The notes under the pieces were generated by a model. The model was not told the origin of the DNA and did no database searches. It saw only the letters and a list, made by a program, of their open reading frames with translations. From contig NZ_CP147243.1 of assembly GCF_037198285.1 (NCBI RefSeq), positions 2,038,422 to 2,102,421 on the forward strand: 64,000 bases of DNA, given 5' to 3'. The DNA comes from Haladaptatus sp. DJG-WS-42 (GTDB lineage: Archaea; Halobacteriota; Halobacteria; Halobacteriales; Halococcaceae). How positions within the stretch are numbered: the first letter of the stretch is position 1; each line of letters begins with the position of its first letter. Shown here one piece after another: positions 27,181 to 35,992 of the stretch. A program made the position numbers and the translations under genes.

Positions 27181-28350
27181 TCAGTCGTCTGCGACGCCCT
27201 GCTCGCCGCCTTCGTTGTACCACACATCGACGTGTCGCTCTGGCTCGTAGGGTTTGCCTACAATATCGAGGCGGCCGTCGTTGTTCAGGTCGACGACCTT
27301 CGCCTCGTGGGTCGGGATGCCTTCTGCGATGACCTCCGCCTCGAACGTGCCGTCGCCGTTGTTATGGAAGATGAACTGGCGCGGGTTCGCGTGCTCGCCG
27401 AGGCCCATTTCTGCAACGTAGATGTCGAGACGGCCGTCGCCGTCGATGTCCGCGACCTGCAGGCTGTGCGGACAGAACAGGTCTTCGTGGAGGAACGTTG
27501 CCTCCCACGTCGGCGGGTCGAGGATGGCAACTCGTCCGGCGTGCGTGCCGTAAGTGGGGGAATCTCCTTCTGCGAGGATGATTTCTAACTCGCCGTCGTC
27601 GTCGATGTCTGCGACGGCGGTGCGGGTGTAGTCCCAGCCCGGCGAAATCTCCTCGTGGTGCCACTGCCCGCCTTTTTCTTCCGGTTGCGAGAAGATGTGC
27701 GGCCCGGCGACCACTTCGGTCTGCCCGTCGCCGTCTATGTCTACCGCGACGAGGCCTTCGATGGCCAGTCCTTCGGCGATGACGTGGAGGTTTGCTTCCG
27801 GCCACGGCGACTGGGTTGGGTCGTCGGGAACGTCGTAGTAGAAGATGACCTTGCTCTCCTGTGAGAGGCCAATAACCTCGTTTTCGCCGTCGTCGTCCAC
27901 ATCTGCGACGGCGATGTCATGGTACTTGTCGTACTTGTCGTGAATCAGGTGTTCCGCCCACGGCTGCGTTGGGTCTTCGGGTTGTTCGAGCCAGAACAAC
28001 TTCGTGCCGCGATAGCCCTGCCCGACGACCAAATCGACGCGGCCGTCGCCGTTGATGTCGCCAAGGGCGTTGCCGAAGACGTACAAATCGGAGGACAGAG
28101 AGAGTTTGTGACGCGTCCAGCCCGGATTCTCGTACCAGAAAATGCTCGTCTCTTTCAGTCCGAGCATGTCCTTGAGCCCGGCGAGATTCGGGAGGTTACT
28201 GTACTTCCCACGAATCTTGAGGTTCTTCATCGCCCCCATGCCGCCGACGATCACGTCCTGATAGCCGTTGCCGGTCAGGTCGGTCGTAAGGCAGATACCG
28301 AGGCGAGTGCACGGGGGGCTGGGGTCGATGGTTTCGTGGCGAAACTCCAT
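27181..28350 (-). CDS. FG-GAP/VCBS repeat beta-propeller protein, no signal peptide
   Basis: A 389-residue protein with about six or seven FG-GAP/VCBS repeats. Each has a calcium-type loop such as DINGDGRVD, DVDDDGENE, DIDGDGQTE, DIDDDGELE, DIDGDGRLD or DLNNDGRLD. Neither the start at 28350 nor the alternative GTG at 28428 gives a secretion signal, although such propellers are mostly extracellular. The start at 28350 (MEFRHETIDPSPP) is chosen for its fit to related proteins. The alternative would overlap the flippase stop by four bases. Expected to bind glycans or proteins; role unknown. Confidence 0.85.
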   Translation of the reverse strand: MEFRHETIDPSPPCTRLGICLTTDLTGNGYQDVIVGGMGAMKNLKIRGKYSNLPNLAGLKDMLGLKETSIFWYENPGWTRHKLSLSSDLYVFGNALGDINGDGRVDLVVGQGYRGTKLFWLEQPEDPTQPWAEHLIHDKYDKYHDIAVADVDDDGENEVIGLSQESKVIFYYDVPDDPTQSPWPEANLHVIAEGLAIEGLVAVDIDGDGQTEVVAGPHIFSQPEEKGGQWHHEEISPGWDYTRTAVADIDDDGELEIILAEGDSPTYGTHAGRVAILDPPTWEATFLHEDLFCPHSLQVADIDGDGRLDIYVAEMGLGEHANPRQFIFHNNGDGTFEAEVIAEGIPTHEAKVVDLNNDGRLDIVGKPYEPERHVDVWYNEGGEQGVADD

Positions 28351-28424
28351 TGGCGATGAGACGTGACGGTGCGGGTTTGTAAGCGACTGCTTAAACGACA
28401 GTTCGGCTACCGGCGGCGCGCTCG

Positions 28425-29924
28425 TCACCCCTTAACGACGTTGCCAATCGTTCGAAGATTCTTGCCAAGCCCCCAGCCAAAGCGCGTCATGAGGACGAGC
28501 ACAATCGCGCCGTAGACGGCGGCACCGACGAGTACGAGGACGACGAATTCGAGCAACGGTGGAAGCGTGAGGAATGACTGGGCAGCCCAGACAACACCAC
28601 CCATCGAGAGGCTCGCCACGAGCGGGTAGGCAATCTCACGGAAGAACCGGGCGTAGGTCGTTTCGACGGTTTTGACGACGAGGTAGATGTCGAGGGGGAC
28701 GGAGGGGAACAGGTAGGTTGCGACCACTGCCCCCGCCGTGCCCACAATACCGAACTGGAGCGTCGCCGGAATGATGATGAGCGCGAGGAAGATGGTGCGA
28801 AGCGTCGAAACCTTCGTCGCGTAGTCGGGGTGGCCGCGCGCCTGCCACACCGGGCCGAACGTCATGTTCATCGAGACGAGGAAGGCGTACACGCCGATGA
28901 GTTGGATGGGGACGATGATGGGTTCCCACACCTCACCGAGGAAGGCGATGACGAACGTTGGAGCGACGGCCACAATGCCCACCGCGAGCGGGAAGGAGAC
29001 GGCAGTTGACACCTGAATCATCTGGAAAAACGCCTCTCGCAAGGCGGGCACGTCGTCTTGGAGTTTCGAATAGCTCGGGAACGCCACCGACGAAATCACG
29101 GCAGCAATCTCGGTGGCCGGAGCCATCGCAAACTGATAGGCGAGTTGGTAGAAACCGAGCGAGGTTGCGTTCAACAGCCACCCGACCACGGCGTCGTCAC
29201 CTTGGCTGTAGAGAAAGGTGATGATGCCGCCGCCGGTCACCCACTTGCCGTAGCCGAACAGTTCGCGGGCAGCGGGCAGGTCGAAGGCGAGCGAGGGGCG
29301 GAAGTCGTGGGCCAGATACGAGACGGCGAGTCGTGCGGCATCAGCGAGCACGTAGCCGAGGACGAGCGCCCAGACCGAACCGTAGGCGAGGGCGATGGCC
29401 ACCGCCACGATGAAGTTGGTAAACGACCCCGACAGCTGGTAGACGAGCTGTTTGTGGAATTCCAGATTCTTCTGGAAGTAGATGATGCCCGGATTCCGGA
29501 TGCCGGTAAGAAGGGGTGAAATCGCCACCACCTGCAAGATCGGCAGCGCGCGGGGTTCGTGAAACAGGTCCGCGACGAACGGTGCGACCGCGAACGTCAC
29601 CGCGGCGAGGAGAACCCCTCGCGTGACCTCCATGCTCCACGCGGTGTTGAGGTAGTGGTCAACGTCCTCCTCGCGCTGGTAGATGAGCGCCTGATTCAAT
29701 CCCAGATTCGAGAGCCTGCGGAGCGCCGTCGCGGTGAGCAGTGCAATCCCCATCAGCCCGAAGTCGGCTGGTTCGAGCAGGCGCGCGAGGATGATGAGCA
29801 ACACGAGTTGCAGGCCGCGGTCGGTCAGATTCGATACCGTCACCCAGATGCCGCCTTTGATAGTTTTGTCTGCAAGCGAGTCGCCGGGCAGCAACCGGCG
29901 GATGAGGCTGCCTGCGCGACTCAT
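28425..29924 (-). CDS. oligosaccharide flippase (Wzx/MATE-like)
   Basis: A 499-residue polysaccharide biosynthesis protein with 12-14 predicted helices. The opening TIKGGIWVTVSNLTDRGLQ and LLEPADFGLMGIALLTATAL match the WzxC-type lineage, which moves lipid-linked oligosaccharides across the membrane. GYGKWVTGGGI near residue 215 is also typical. Found upstream of the FG-GAP gene and divergent from a GT2 gene at 30167. A TTATAACAAT element lies 87-96 bases upstream (30011-30020). The lipid carrier and glycan are not known. Confidence 0.9.
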   Translation of the reverse strand: MSRAGSLIRRLLPGDSLADKTIKGGIWVTVSNLTDRGLQLVLLIILARLLEPADFGLMGIALLTATALRRLSNLGLNQALIYQREEDVDHYLNTAWSMEVTRGVLLAAVTFAVAPFVADLFHEPRALPILQVVAISPLLTGIRNPGIIYFQKNLEFHKQLVYQLSGSFTNFIVAVAIALAYGSVWALVLGYVLADAARLAVSYLAHDFRPSLAFDLPAARELFGYGKWVTGGGIITFLYSQGDDAVVGWLLNATSLGFYQLAYQFAMAPATEIAAVISSVAFPSYSKLQDDVPALREAFFQMIQVSTAVSFPLAVGIVAVAPTFVIAFLGEVWEPIIVPIQLIGVYAFLVSMNMTFGPVWQARGHPDYATKVSTLRTIFLALIIIPATLQFGIVGTAGAVVATYLFPSVPLDIYLVVKTVETTYARFFREIAYPLVASLSMGGVVWAAQSFLTLPPLLEFVVLVLVGAAVYGAIVLVLMTRFGWGLGKNLRTIGNVVKG

Positions 29925-30134
29925 CGCTCCGTCCCTCGCTTACTTGTCGATAGCCCCACCCACAAAGCACGCGATTCTCTCATTGGGACGTAGATGGGTC
30001 ACATTCAGCAATTGTTATAACAGAGTTAATGAGGAAATGACGTCCCTATCTGCAGTCGTGACGGGATGCGATTCTCTCCTGTGCTGGCCCAACGGCTGGC
30101 GATTCTGTCGGACCGCAGACGTGACAGGAACGGG

Positions 30135-30142
30135 CTAACAAT
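30135..30142 (+). promoter_or_regulatory. CTAACAAT promoter element of the GT2 gene
   Basis: CTAACAAT lies 25-32 bases upstream of the ATG at 30167, where a TATA box would sit for a leaderless mRNA. The same TAACAA(A/T) core recurs upstream of several genes in this region. Confidence 0.45.
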
Positions 30143-30166
30143 GTAGCGCACGGTCGAAGAACTACT

Positions 30167-31135
30167 ATGACCGGTCGGGAAACAGGGCCGCTCGTGAGCG
30201 TTATCGTGCCGACGTTTAACCGACCCGCTGCGCTCAGAGCGGCCGCAGAGAGCGTCAACGCCCAGACGTACGACTCGATTCAACTCATCGTCGTTGACGA
30301 TTCGACCACACCCGCAGAAACCGCGCTCACGGGCCTCGACCTCGATGCAATCGCGGAAATTCACTTCATTCGGTCTGGGAACCCACAGGGCGCGGCCGCC
30401 GCGCGCAACCGTGGCATTGCCGCCGCAGATGGCACCTACGTTGCCTTCCTCGACGATGACGACCGGTGGGACTTGGAGAAAATCGAGAAACAGGTCGAAG
30501 CCTTCGAGGCTGCGGCTCCCGACGTTGGCGTGGTGTACACCGGCCAACGCTACGTCGATGAAGCCGGGCGCACGACCACGATTCGGACGCCGACCACGCA
30601 CGGCTGGGTAACGAAGCAACTGCTCGCGGGTGCGCCACTCGCTCCGTTTTCGACGGTGATGGTGCGTGCGTCGGCAATTGAGGAAGCCGGGACGATAGAC
30701 GAACGCTTCCCCATCTGGGAAGACCGTGAGTGGTATCTCCGGCTCTCGATGGTGTGTCAGTTTGTCGCCGTACCAGAACCGCTCGTCATCCGGAAGATGG
30801 GTGACCACGGCCAGCTTTCGAGCGACTTTGCCCGGATTCGAGACGTGTCCTATCCACTGTTTCTCGACACCCACGCGCCACTCGCCGCGTCCTACGGGAT
30901 GGAACGCGCCTTTGCGGCGTCGATGGCGCGGATGCTCGCCGTCGCCGCCCTCGACACCGGCCACTACAAAGACGCCCGCCACGCTTCGTTGCGGGCGATT
31001 CGAGCAGGGCCGACGAACGGCACGTCGTGGGTGTATCTCGCGCTTTCACTTGGCGGTCGTTTCACCTACCGTCTCGCCCAGGTGCTCAAACGCCGACTTT
31101 CGACGCCTCAGGCTTCGAACAACACGTCGCCGTAG
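30167..31135 (+). CDS. glycosyltransferase family 2
   Basis: A 322-residue GT-A glycosyltransferase. The start LVSVIVPTFNRPAALRAAAESV and IVVDDST are standard, AARNRGIAAADGTYVAFLDDDD carries the DxD-type metal site (96-99), and IWEDREWYLRLS fits the acceptor/catalytic ED motif. Cytoplasmic, with no membrane segment. Donor unknown. Its 3' end overlaps the convergent lipoprotein gene by 28 bases, so the tails of both proteins share DNA. Preceded by a TAACAAT element. Confidence 0.9.
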   Translation: MTGRETGPLVSVIVPTFNRPAALRAAAESVNAQTYDSIQLIVVDDSTTPAETALTGLDLDAIAEIHFIRSGNPQGAAAARNRGIAAADGTYVAFLDDDDRWDLEKIEKQVEAFEAAAPDVGVVYTGQRYVDEAGRTTTIRTPTTHGWVTKQLLAGAPLAPFSTVMVRASAIEEAGTIDERFPIWEDREWYLRLSMVCQFVAVPEPLVIRKMGDHGQLSSDFARIRDVSYPLFLDTHAPLAASYGMERAFAASMARMLAVAALDTGHYKDARHASLRAIRAGPTNGTSWVYLALSLGGRFTYRLAQVLKRRLSTPQASNNTSP

Positions 31136-32781
31136 ACGCGGACGGTCGGCTCGGAACTGGATGCTGCGCTGATGTCGGCAATTCTGATGACCGACTCGTG
31201 GGTGCCGCTCACGAACGGTGGCGCGGCGGTGACGATGCAGGCATCCGAGCGTTCGCCCGAAAGCTCGTGAAGGAGTGGGATGTCGTCGAGTGAAAGCTCC
31301 TGTGAGGTGAGCTGTGGGAGGTCGCCGAGTTCGACAAGACATTGGCCGTCCGCGATACTGCTGTACTGAACCGTGATAGGGTAGCGCCCGGCGTCGATTT
31401 TCCCGCCGTCGATGAGACAGCCAACCGTGTCGATGAACCGAATCCCATCACGCTCTGCGCCCGGCTGTTCGATGATGCAGTTGCTGATGACCGAATCCGT
31501 GCCGCCTTCGATGCGAATGGCTTCGCCGCCGCGCGCTGTCCCCGTGATGGTGACGTTCTCGAGCGAAATCCAGTGTGGCTCTGGCGGCACTTGCTGGTAG
31601 GGTCGCCACGGCAACTCGCCGGGTTTCGCTCGCCGTATCGCGGGCGTGTCATCGAGGTCGCAGACGATGGTCGTGTCTTTGACAATCATGCTCCGACCTT
31701 GCGGTGAGAGTTCGATGAGCGACTGGGATTTTGGCGAGTCGCGGGCAAGCACGGTACAGTTTCGAATCTCCGCGCCGGGTTCGATGGCCGGAACGTTGAG
31801 TTGGACGCCGGTTTCGACCACGATTGCGCGAGTGTTGAAGCCCGTCTCAGTGGTTTCGAGCGGCGGCCCGGTGTATTTGTTGAGGTCGATTTCGATGGTA
31901 CAGTTTTCAGCGTAACTGCCCTTCCCGCCGAGGCGGATGCTCGAGGCGTTGTTGTTGAGAAAGTACGAATCGACAATTTGCACCTTCCCCGGGGTGCGCG
32001 AGGTGTAACAGGCGTTGTTCCCGAACTCGCGGAAATCGCACTCTTCGATGCGGATGGTTCCCTTGTTGTCCCAACCAACCCAGACGGCAATTCGCCCGTT
32101 GCCGTTCACGTAGGCGTCGATGCGCGAGCCCTGTTTCGAGACGGCTCTGCGGAGCGTGCCAACACCGTCAGGGTCGCTCACCGAGAGGAGAAAGGCACTC
32201 ACCTGCCCGCTGATGGTATCGACGCCTCTACCGAGGTACTCCACGTCTTCGACGTGAAACCGGCTTCGCGCTTGGATGCGGATGCCCGCCGTCGTATCAG
32301 GCGCAGAGAGGTCGATGTCGATGTTCTCGATGATGATTTCGTCGTGAACACCGCCGTTGGTATCGAGCAGGATGCTATCGAAGCCCGTTGGGGGAACAAA
32401 CGTCACGTCGCCCTCGCCGAGCAAGCCCACCGTGTCCGCACCGAACGTAAACCGTCCGTCCAACTGATAGCGACCTGCTGGGACACGAATGAGCGTGCCC
32501 GCTGTCGCCGCGGTTGTCAAAATCTCGTTGATTGGCTCGGTGCCGGTCGGGTCTGCCCCGAGGTCTTCGACAATATCTACGTCTCGCGAAAACTGGATAC
32601 CGTGGCGAAGCAGCTCCGGTGGGCCGTCCGGCGTTTGCGTCGGGGTCTCCGTTGGTGTTTCGGTGGGTGTCTCGGTCGTCGTTGGCGTCGGCTCCTGTCT
32701 GACCTGACAGCCCGCAAGCCCACCCAGGGCGGCCGCTCCGAGTGCGGTGAGATAGCGTCGTCTGGACGAGGGCGGGCCCAT
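31108..32781 (-). CDS. Tat-exported beta-helix lipoprotein
   Basis: A 557-residue surface protein. A twin-arginine signal (SRRRYLTALGAAALGGLAGC) ends in the lipobox LAGC, predicting a Tat-exported lipoprotein. A Pro/Thr/Glu linker (TPTETPTETPT) follows. From about residue 60 a right-handed beta-helix runs to about 490, opening with DIVEDLGADPTGTEP, the Pectate_lyase_3-like entry motif. It shares long near-identical stretches with the 864-residue paralogue at 32887 (for example CDFREFGNNACYTSRTPG). Possibly a polysaccharide lyase, epimerase or binding protein; catalytic residues are not assigned. Confidence 0.85.
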   Translation of the reverse strand: MGPPSSRRRYLTALGAAALGGLAGCQVRQEPTPTTTETPTETPTETPTQTPDGPPELLRHGIQFSRDVDIVEDLGADPTGTEPINEILTTAATAGTLIRVPAGRYQLDGRFTFGADTVGLLGEGDVTFVPPTGFDSILLDTNGGVHDEIIIENIDIDLSAPDTTAGIRIQARSRFHVEDVEYLGRGVDTISGQVSAFLLSVSDPDGVGTLRRAVSKQGSRIDAYVNGNGRIAVWVGWDNKGTIRIEECDFREFGNNACYTSRTPGKVQIVDSYFLNNNASSIRLGGKGSYAENCTIEIDLNKYTGPPLETTETGFNTRAIVVETGVQLNVPAIEPGAEIRNCTVLARDSPKSQSLIELSPQGRSMIVKDTTIVCDLDDTPAIRRAKPGELPWRPYQQVPPEPHWISLENVTITGTARGGEAIRIEGGTDSVISNCIIEQPGAERDGIRFIDTVGCLIDGGKIDAGRYPITVQYSSIADGQCLVELGDLPQLTSQELSLDDIPLLHELSGERSDACIVTAAPPFVSGTHESVIRIADISAASSSEPTVRVYGDVLFEA

Positions 32782-32806
32782 TAGCTACAAAAGACGACAG
32801 ACGCGT

Positions 32807-32814
32807 ATTGTTAT
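32807..32814 (-). promoter_or_regulatory. ATAACAAT promoter element of the lipoprotein gene
   Basis: Minus-strand ATAACAAT, 26-33 bases before the ATG at 32781, the normal TATA position for a leaderless transcript. It shares its core with elements at 30135, 43398, 53748, 51487 and others. Confidence 0.5.
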
Positions 32815-32886
32815 TCCGCGATTATCGGGAGAAGTCGGGGGAGTTCAGGGTGGCGGGCGTGTGGCGCAAACTGACTGACGGCGGCG

Positions 32887-35481
32887 TTAGCCGTCTAAGT
32901 CTTCGAAGGTTATCGACGCAGAGCCACAGACTTTGAATCGCGTCACATCACCCTTGAACCGGTAGGCGTCGACGCCCTCTGCGACCACGCCGACTGCCTT
33001 GCCGTCAGAGACGGTGTCTTCCATCCGGTCCCACGTTGTCGCGTCTTCGGGAGCCGTACTGAGCGCGTCGCTGCGTTCGAGTTCGCCGTCAACGGCGATG
33101 CGGTAGCCCGTCACGTCGTCGCTCAGGCTCCCGTTGATGACGAGGAGGTTCGGCAGTTCGGGCACCTTCCCGATTGCCTCGTGTGGGTGGACTCGCTCGC
33201 CGTCTAAGAGGATGATTCCGGGGCCCTCTGCAGCGATGGTGGTGATTTCACCCGTAAACTTGTAGGCGTGAGTGGCGCTTCCGACCGCGCCTTCGACCGT
33301 CGTGCCGAAGACGTTTGCATCGAGGCCGAGACTGCTCTCTGCGGCCTCTGCAACCTCACCGCTCACGTTGAAATAGTAGGTCGTCGGCCCGTCGCTCGTC
33401 CCTGCAAAGGCGAGCGTGTGGGTTTCGCGTTCGGTCGCTGCGTCGTCGGCCGTCTCGCCAGACGACGCACTGCTTGAACTACTCGAACCGGACGAGGAAT
33501 CACTTGAACCGGACGAAGAACCGCTTTCGGTGCTCGTAGAGCCACCGTCCGTCTCCGTTTCGGCGGCGTCTTCCGTGGACAAATCCGACGTTGAGGAACT
33601 GCTCTCTGTTGTGTCGACCGAGTCACCGAACGAATCTGGGTTCACCGCTTCGCCGTTGACCGTAATCGTTGGGTCGCCACCAGAGAGACTGAAGTCGGTG
33701 ATTTCGCCGGTGAAGGTGTAGCTGTCGATGCCACCTTCGACCTGCCCGCTCGCGGTGGAGCCAGAGAGCGAATCGTTGTCGTCTATGGTCGCGCCGTTCG
33801 CGTCGCTCTTTTGGAGGTCGCCGCTCACCGAGAATGCGTACTCGCCGGGTGATTCGACGCCGTTAATGCTGAGGATATTTTCGCCGTCCGTGTCAGCGGT
33901 TGCCGTCGATTCTTCGGTCTCTTCTGCCGTCGTTTCGGAGCCTGACGACGATTCACTCGATTCGGTCGTCGTCTCGTCTGCGGGTTGTGATTCGACAGGC
34001 TCACTCGATGCGCCGATATCCGTACTCGGGACGGGACAGGTCCCAGACTGCTCGATGCCGCTCGTGTCGCCCGTCGAGTTCTGGTAGTCAACGGCCGTGC
34101 CGCTCACGTTGACGGTGGAGTTCGTCACGTCCACGTCGCTCGAATTGACGATGCGCACGCCGTCGCGGTCGCTGCCAGTCTGCTGGATACAGCAGTCTTT
34201 GACGTAGCTCGCGTCTGCGCTGTCGATGAAGACGGCTTCGCGCCCGTTTGCGCTCCCGGTAATGCTACAGTTTTCGAGGCGGACGTAGTGGGGTTTCGGT
34301 GGGACTTGCTGGTCTGGCCGCCACTGAATCGCGCCGGGTTCGCCCCGGCGGACGGCGGGGGTGTTCGGCAGGTCACACTGGATGCGGGTGTTCTTGACCG
34401 TCACACTGCGCCCCTGTGGGGAGAGGTTGATGAGGCCGATGCCCTGTGGGGCGTTGCGGCCGATGATGTCACAGTCGATGATTTCTGCGCCCGCCGGGAT
34501 GGCCGGAACGTCCTGCTGGACGCCTTGGTCGATGGAAATGCCGCGGATGCCGAACTCGTTTTCTGTGTCGATTGGCGTTGGACCAGTGTACTTGTCGAAG
34601 TCGATTTCGAGCACACAGTTTTTGACGTAGCTTCCCTCGCCGCTCAGACGGATCTGGGAGGCGTTGTTGTTGCAGAAGTACGAATCGACGATTTGGACGT
34701 TTCCGGGTGTGCGCGAAGTGTAACAGGCGTTGTTCCCGAACTCGCGGAAATCACACTGCTCTAAGCGAATCGTCCCTTTGTTCGACCAGCCAATCCAGAC
34801 GCCGATGCGCCCGTTGCCGCCTTCGTAGCCGTCGAATCGAGAGCCTTTCTTGGCGACGGCGTTTCTGAGGACGCCTTCCCCGTCTTCGCTTTCGAGCGCG
34901 AGGAGGAACGCGCTTGTCTGTCCGCCACTGGAGGTGAGCCCGCGACCGAGGTACTCTACGTCCTCAATGTGAAACTTCGTTTGGCATTTGAGTCGGATGC
35001 CAGCAGTCGTGTTCGAATCGCGGATGTCGATGTCGATGTTCTCGATGAGCAGTTCGTCGTACCCAGACCAACTGTCGATAAGCAGGTCATCGAAGCCAGC
35101 CGGAGGAACGAACTGCACGTCGCCCTCGCCGAGGAACCCGAGTCGGCTGTTACGTGGGATGTATTTGCCGCTAAATTGGTAGGTTCCTTCAGGGAAGGTA
35201 ATGAGCGTGCCATCGCTCGCCGCCTCGTTGATGGCGGCGTTTACGGGTTCGTTGCCGGTTGGGTCTGCACCGTAGTCCTCGACGATATTGACGACCCGGT
35301 CGAAACTGATCCCGTGTCGGGTCGTCGCAGCCGCCGCGCCACCGCTCGCGACTGCCGTCGCGGTGGTACCAGCTGCTGCCGCGTACGCACCCATTCTCAG
35401 ATAATCGCGACGGTTGAGGAGCGTACTGTCCCCATCTTCCGCCGATTGTTTTCGCTGTTCGCGTGCCAGTTTGCGTGCCAT
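32887..35481 (-). CDS. Tat-exported beta-helix protein with three C-terminal repeat domains
   Basis: An 864-residue secreted protein. A long Tat signal (NRRDYLRMGAYAAAAG) ends in Ala-rich residues near 50, without a lipobox. Residues about 55-487 form a beta-helix closely related to the lipoprotein at 31108. Then come a Ser/Glu/Thr linker (488-534), repeat R1 (535-622), a Ser-rich linker (623-687), R2 (688-777) and R3 (778-864). The repeats share a hydrophobic strand, YxFxVSGE and an aromatic FTGEIT element. The start at 35481 fits a TATA box at 35510-35519. Role in surface glycan processing is inferred. Confidence 0.85.
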   Translation of the reverse strand: MARKLAREQRKQSAEDGDSTLLNRRDYLRMGAYAAAAGTTATAVASGGAAAATTRHGISFDRVVNIVEDYGADPTGNEPVNAAINEAASDGTLITFPEGTYQFSGKYIPRNSRLGFLGEGDVQFVPPAGFDDLLIDSWSGYDELLIENIDIDIRDSNTTAGIRLKCQTKFHIEDVEYLGRGLTSSGGQTSAFLLALESEDGEGVLRNAVAKKGSRFDGYEGGNGRIGVWIGWSNKGTIRLEQCDFREFGNNACYTSRTPGNVQIVDSYFCNNNASQIRLSGEGSYVKNCVLEIDFDKYTGPTPIDTENEFGIRGISIDQGVQQDVPAIPAGAEIIDCDIIGRNAPQGIGLINLSPQGRSVTVKNTRIQCDLPNTPAVRRGEPGAIQWRPDQQVPPKPHYVRLENCSITGSANGREAVFIDSADASYVKDCCIQQTGSDRDGVRIVNSSDVDVTNSTVNVSGTAVDYQNSTGDTSGIEQSGTCPVPSTDIGASSEPVESQPADETTTESSESSSGSETTAEETEESTATADTDGENILSINGVESPGEYAFSVSGDLQKSDANGATIDDNDSLSGSTASGQVEGGIDSYTFTGEITDFSLSGGDPTITVNGEAVNPDSFGDSVDTTESSSSTSDLSTEDAAETETDGGSTSTESGSSSGSSDSSSGSSSSSSASSGETADDAATERETHTLAFAGTSDGPTTYYFNVSGEVAEAAESSLGLDANVFGTTVEGAVGSATHAYKFTGEITTIAAEGPGIILLDGERVHPHEAIGKVPELPNLLVINGSLSDDVTGYRIAVDGELERSDALSTAPEDATTWDRMEDTVSDGKAVGVVAEGVDAYRFKGDVTRFKVCGSASITFEDLDG
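32890..33879 (-). repeat. three tandem ~88-residue domain repeats within the beta-helix protein
   Basis: Coding DNA of repeats R1 (33616-33879), R2 (33151-33420) and R3 (32890-33150). Shared pattern: Leu-x-Ile/Phe-x-Gly; Tyr-x-Phe/Ile-x-Val-x-Gly-Glu/Asp; then Gly-x-Val; Tyr-x-Phe-x-Gly-Asp/Glu-Ile/Val-Thr; and a closing strand. R1 and R2 are separated by a long Ser-rich linker, while R2 and R3 are adjacent. I do not recognise the domain as a named family. Confidence 0.7.
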
Positions 35482-35992
35482 TGCAATTGTTAAGGACAAG
35501 TTATAGGGCATAAATATTTTGTTTCTGACATTAGTCCGATTCCATGATTGTCTTACTTACATACTAATTTTTCTGTGAATATATTTGGAAACAACCTATC
35601 TAGCGAGTAGATGATTCATCCGTTCCTAACTGTACTGGCGACAGTATTATTCCCAAATTAACTGGGTGCATGCGGCTGAATTTGGCCAGAGCAGCCGTTT
35701 GGACTGTCCATTTCGTAAAACTGTGCGTTCCGCAAGACACTCGGAATACAGCGAGTCAATCGACAGATTATTCAAATAAATAGCATTTTTCACGCTGTGT
35801 TGTATGAGGTCATTTCACATACAACTACACACCTATCTCCGAGATTATGGGTCTCATTTTTGTCACCTCTATGGTCGAGGGACACCGATACCGTTTGCCT
35901 CCGGGATTTCTTTGCGATTGTGACGCATTCTCGACCGGACGTGGTCGGCTCATCGGGTCAGGCGCAATCGATCCAAAGCAGTCCGTGCGCGC
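35482..35992. other. gene-free AT-rich spacer
   Basis: This 511-base gap lies between the beta-helix gene and the AI-2E gene end. It has low GC compared with its neighbours. It holds the beta-helix promoter (TATA-like run 35510-35519) and no convincing gene; a 104-codon open frame on the plus strand has atypical composition and runs into the AI-2E gene. Confidence 0.6.
35510..35519 (-). promoter_or_regulatory. TATA box of the beta-helix protein gene
   Basis: Minus-strand AT-only run (AAATATTTATG region) 29-38 bases before the ATG at 35481. It supports the MARKLAREQ start rather than an upstream ATG inside the box. Confidence 0.5.

Noticed and set aside
32640-32700. Short tandem repeat in the lipoprotein gene
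   Set aside because: It is the coding sequence of the Thr-Pro-Glu linker after the lipobox, a common low-complexity spacer.
21109-35631. Shared 13-mer TCCGTTCCTAACT in two spacers (21109-21121 and 35619-35631)
   Set aside because: By simple counting, many 13-base matches are expected by chance in 64 kb, and flanks do not extend it.
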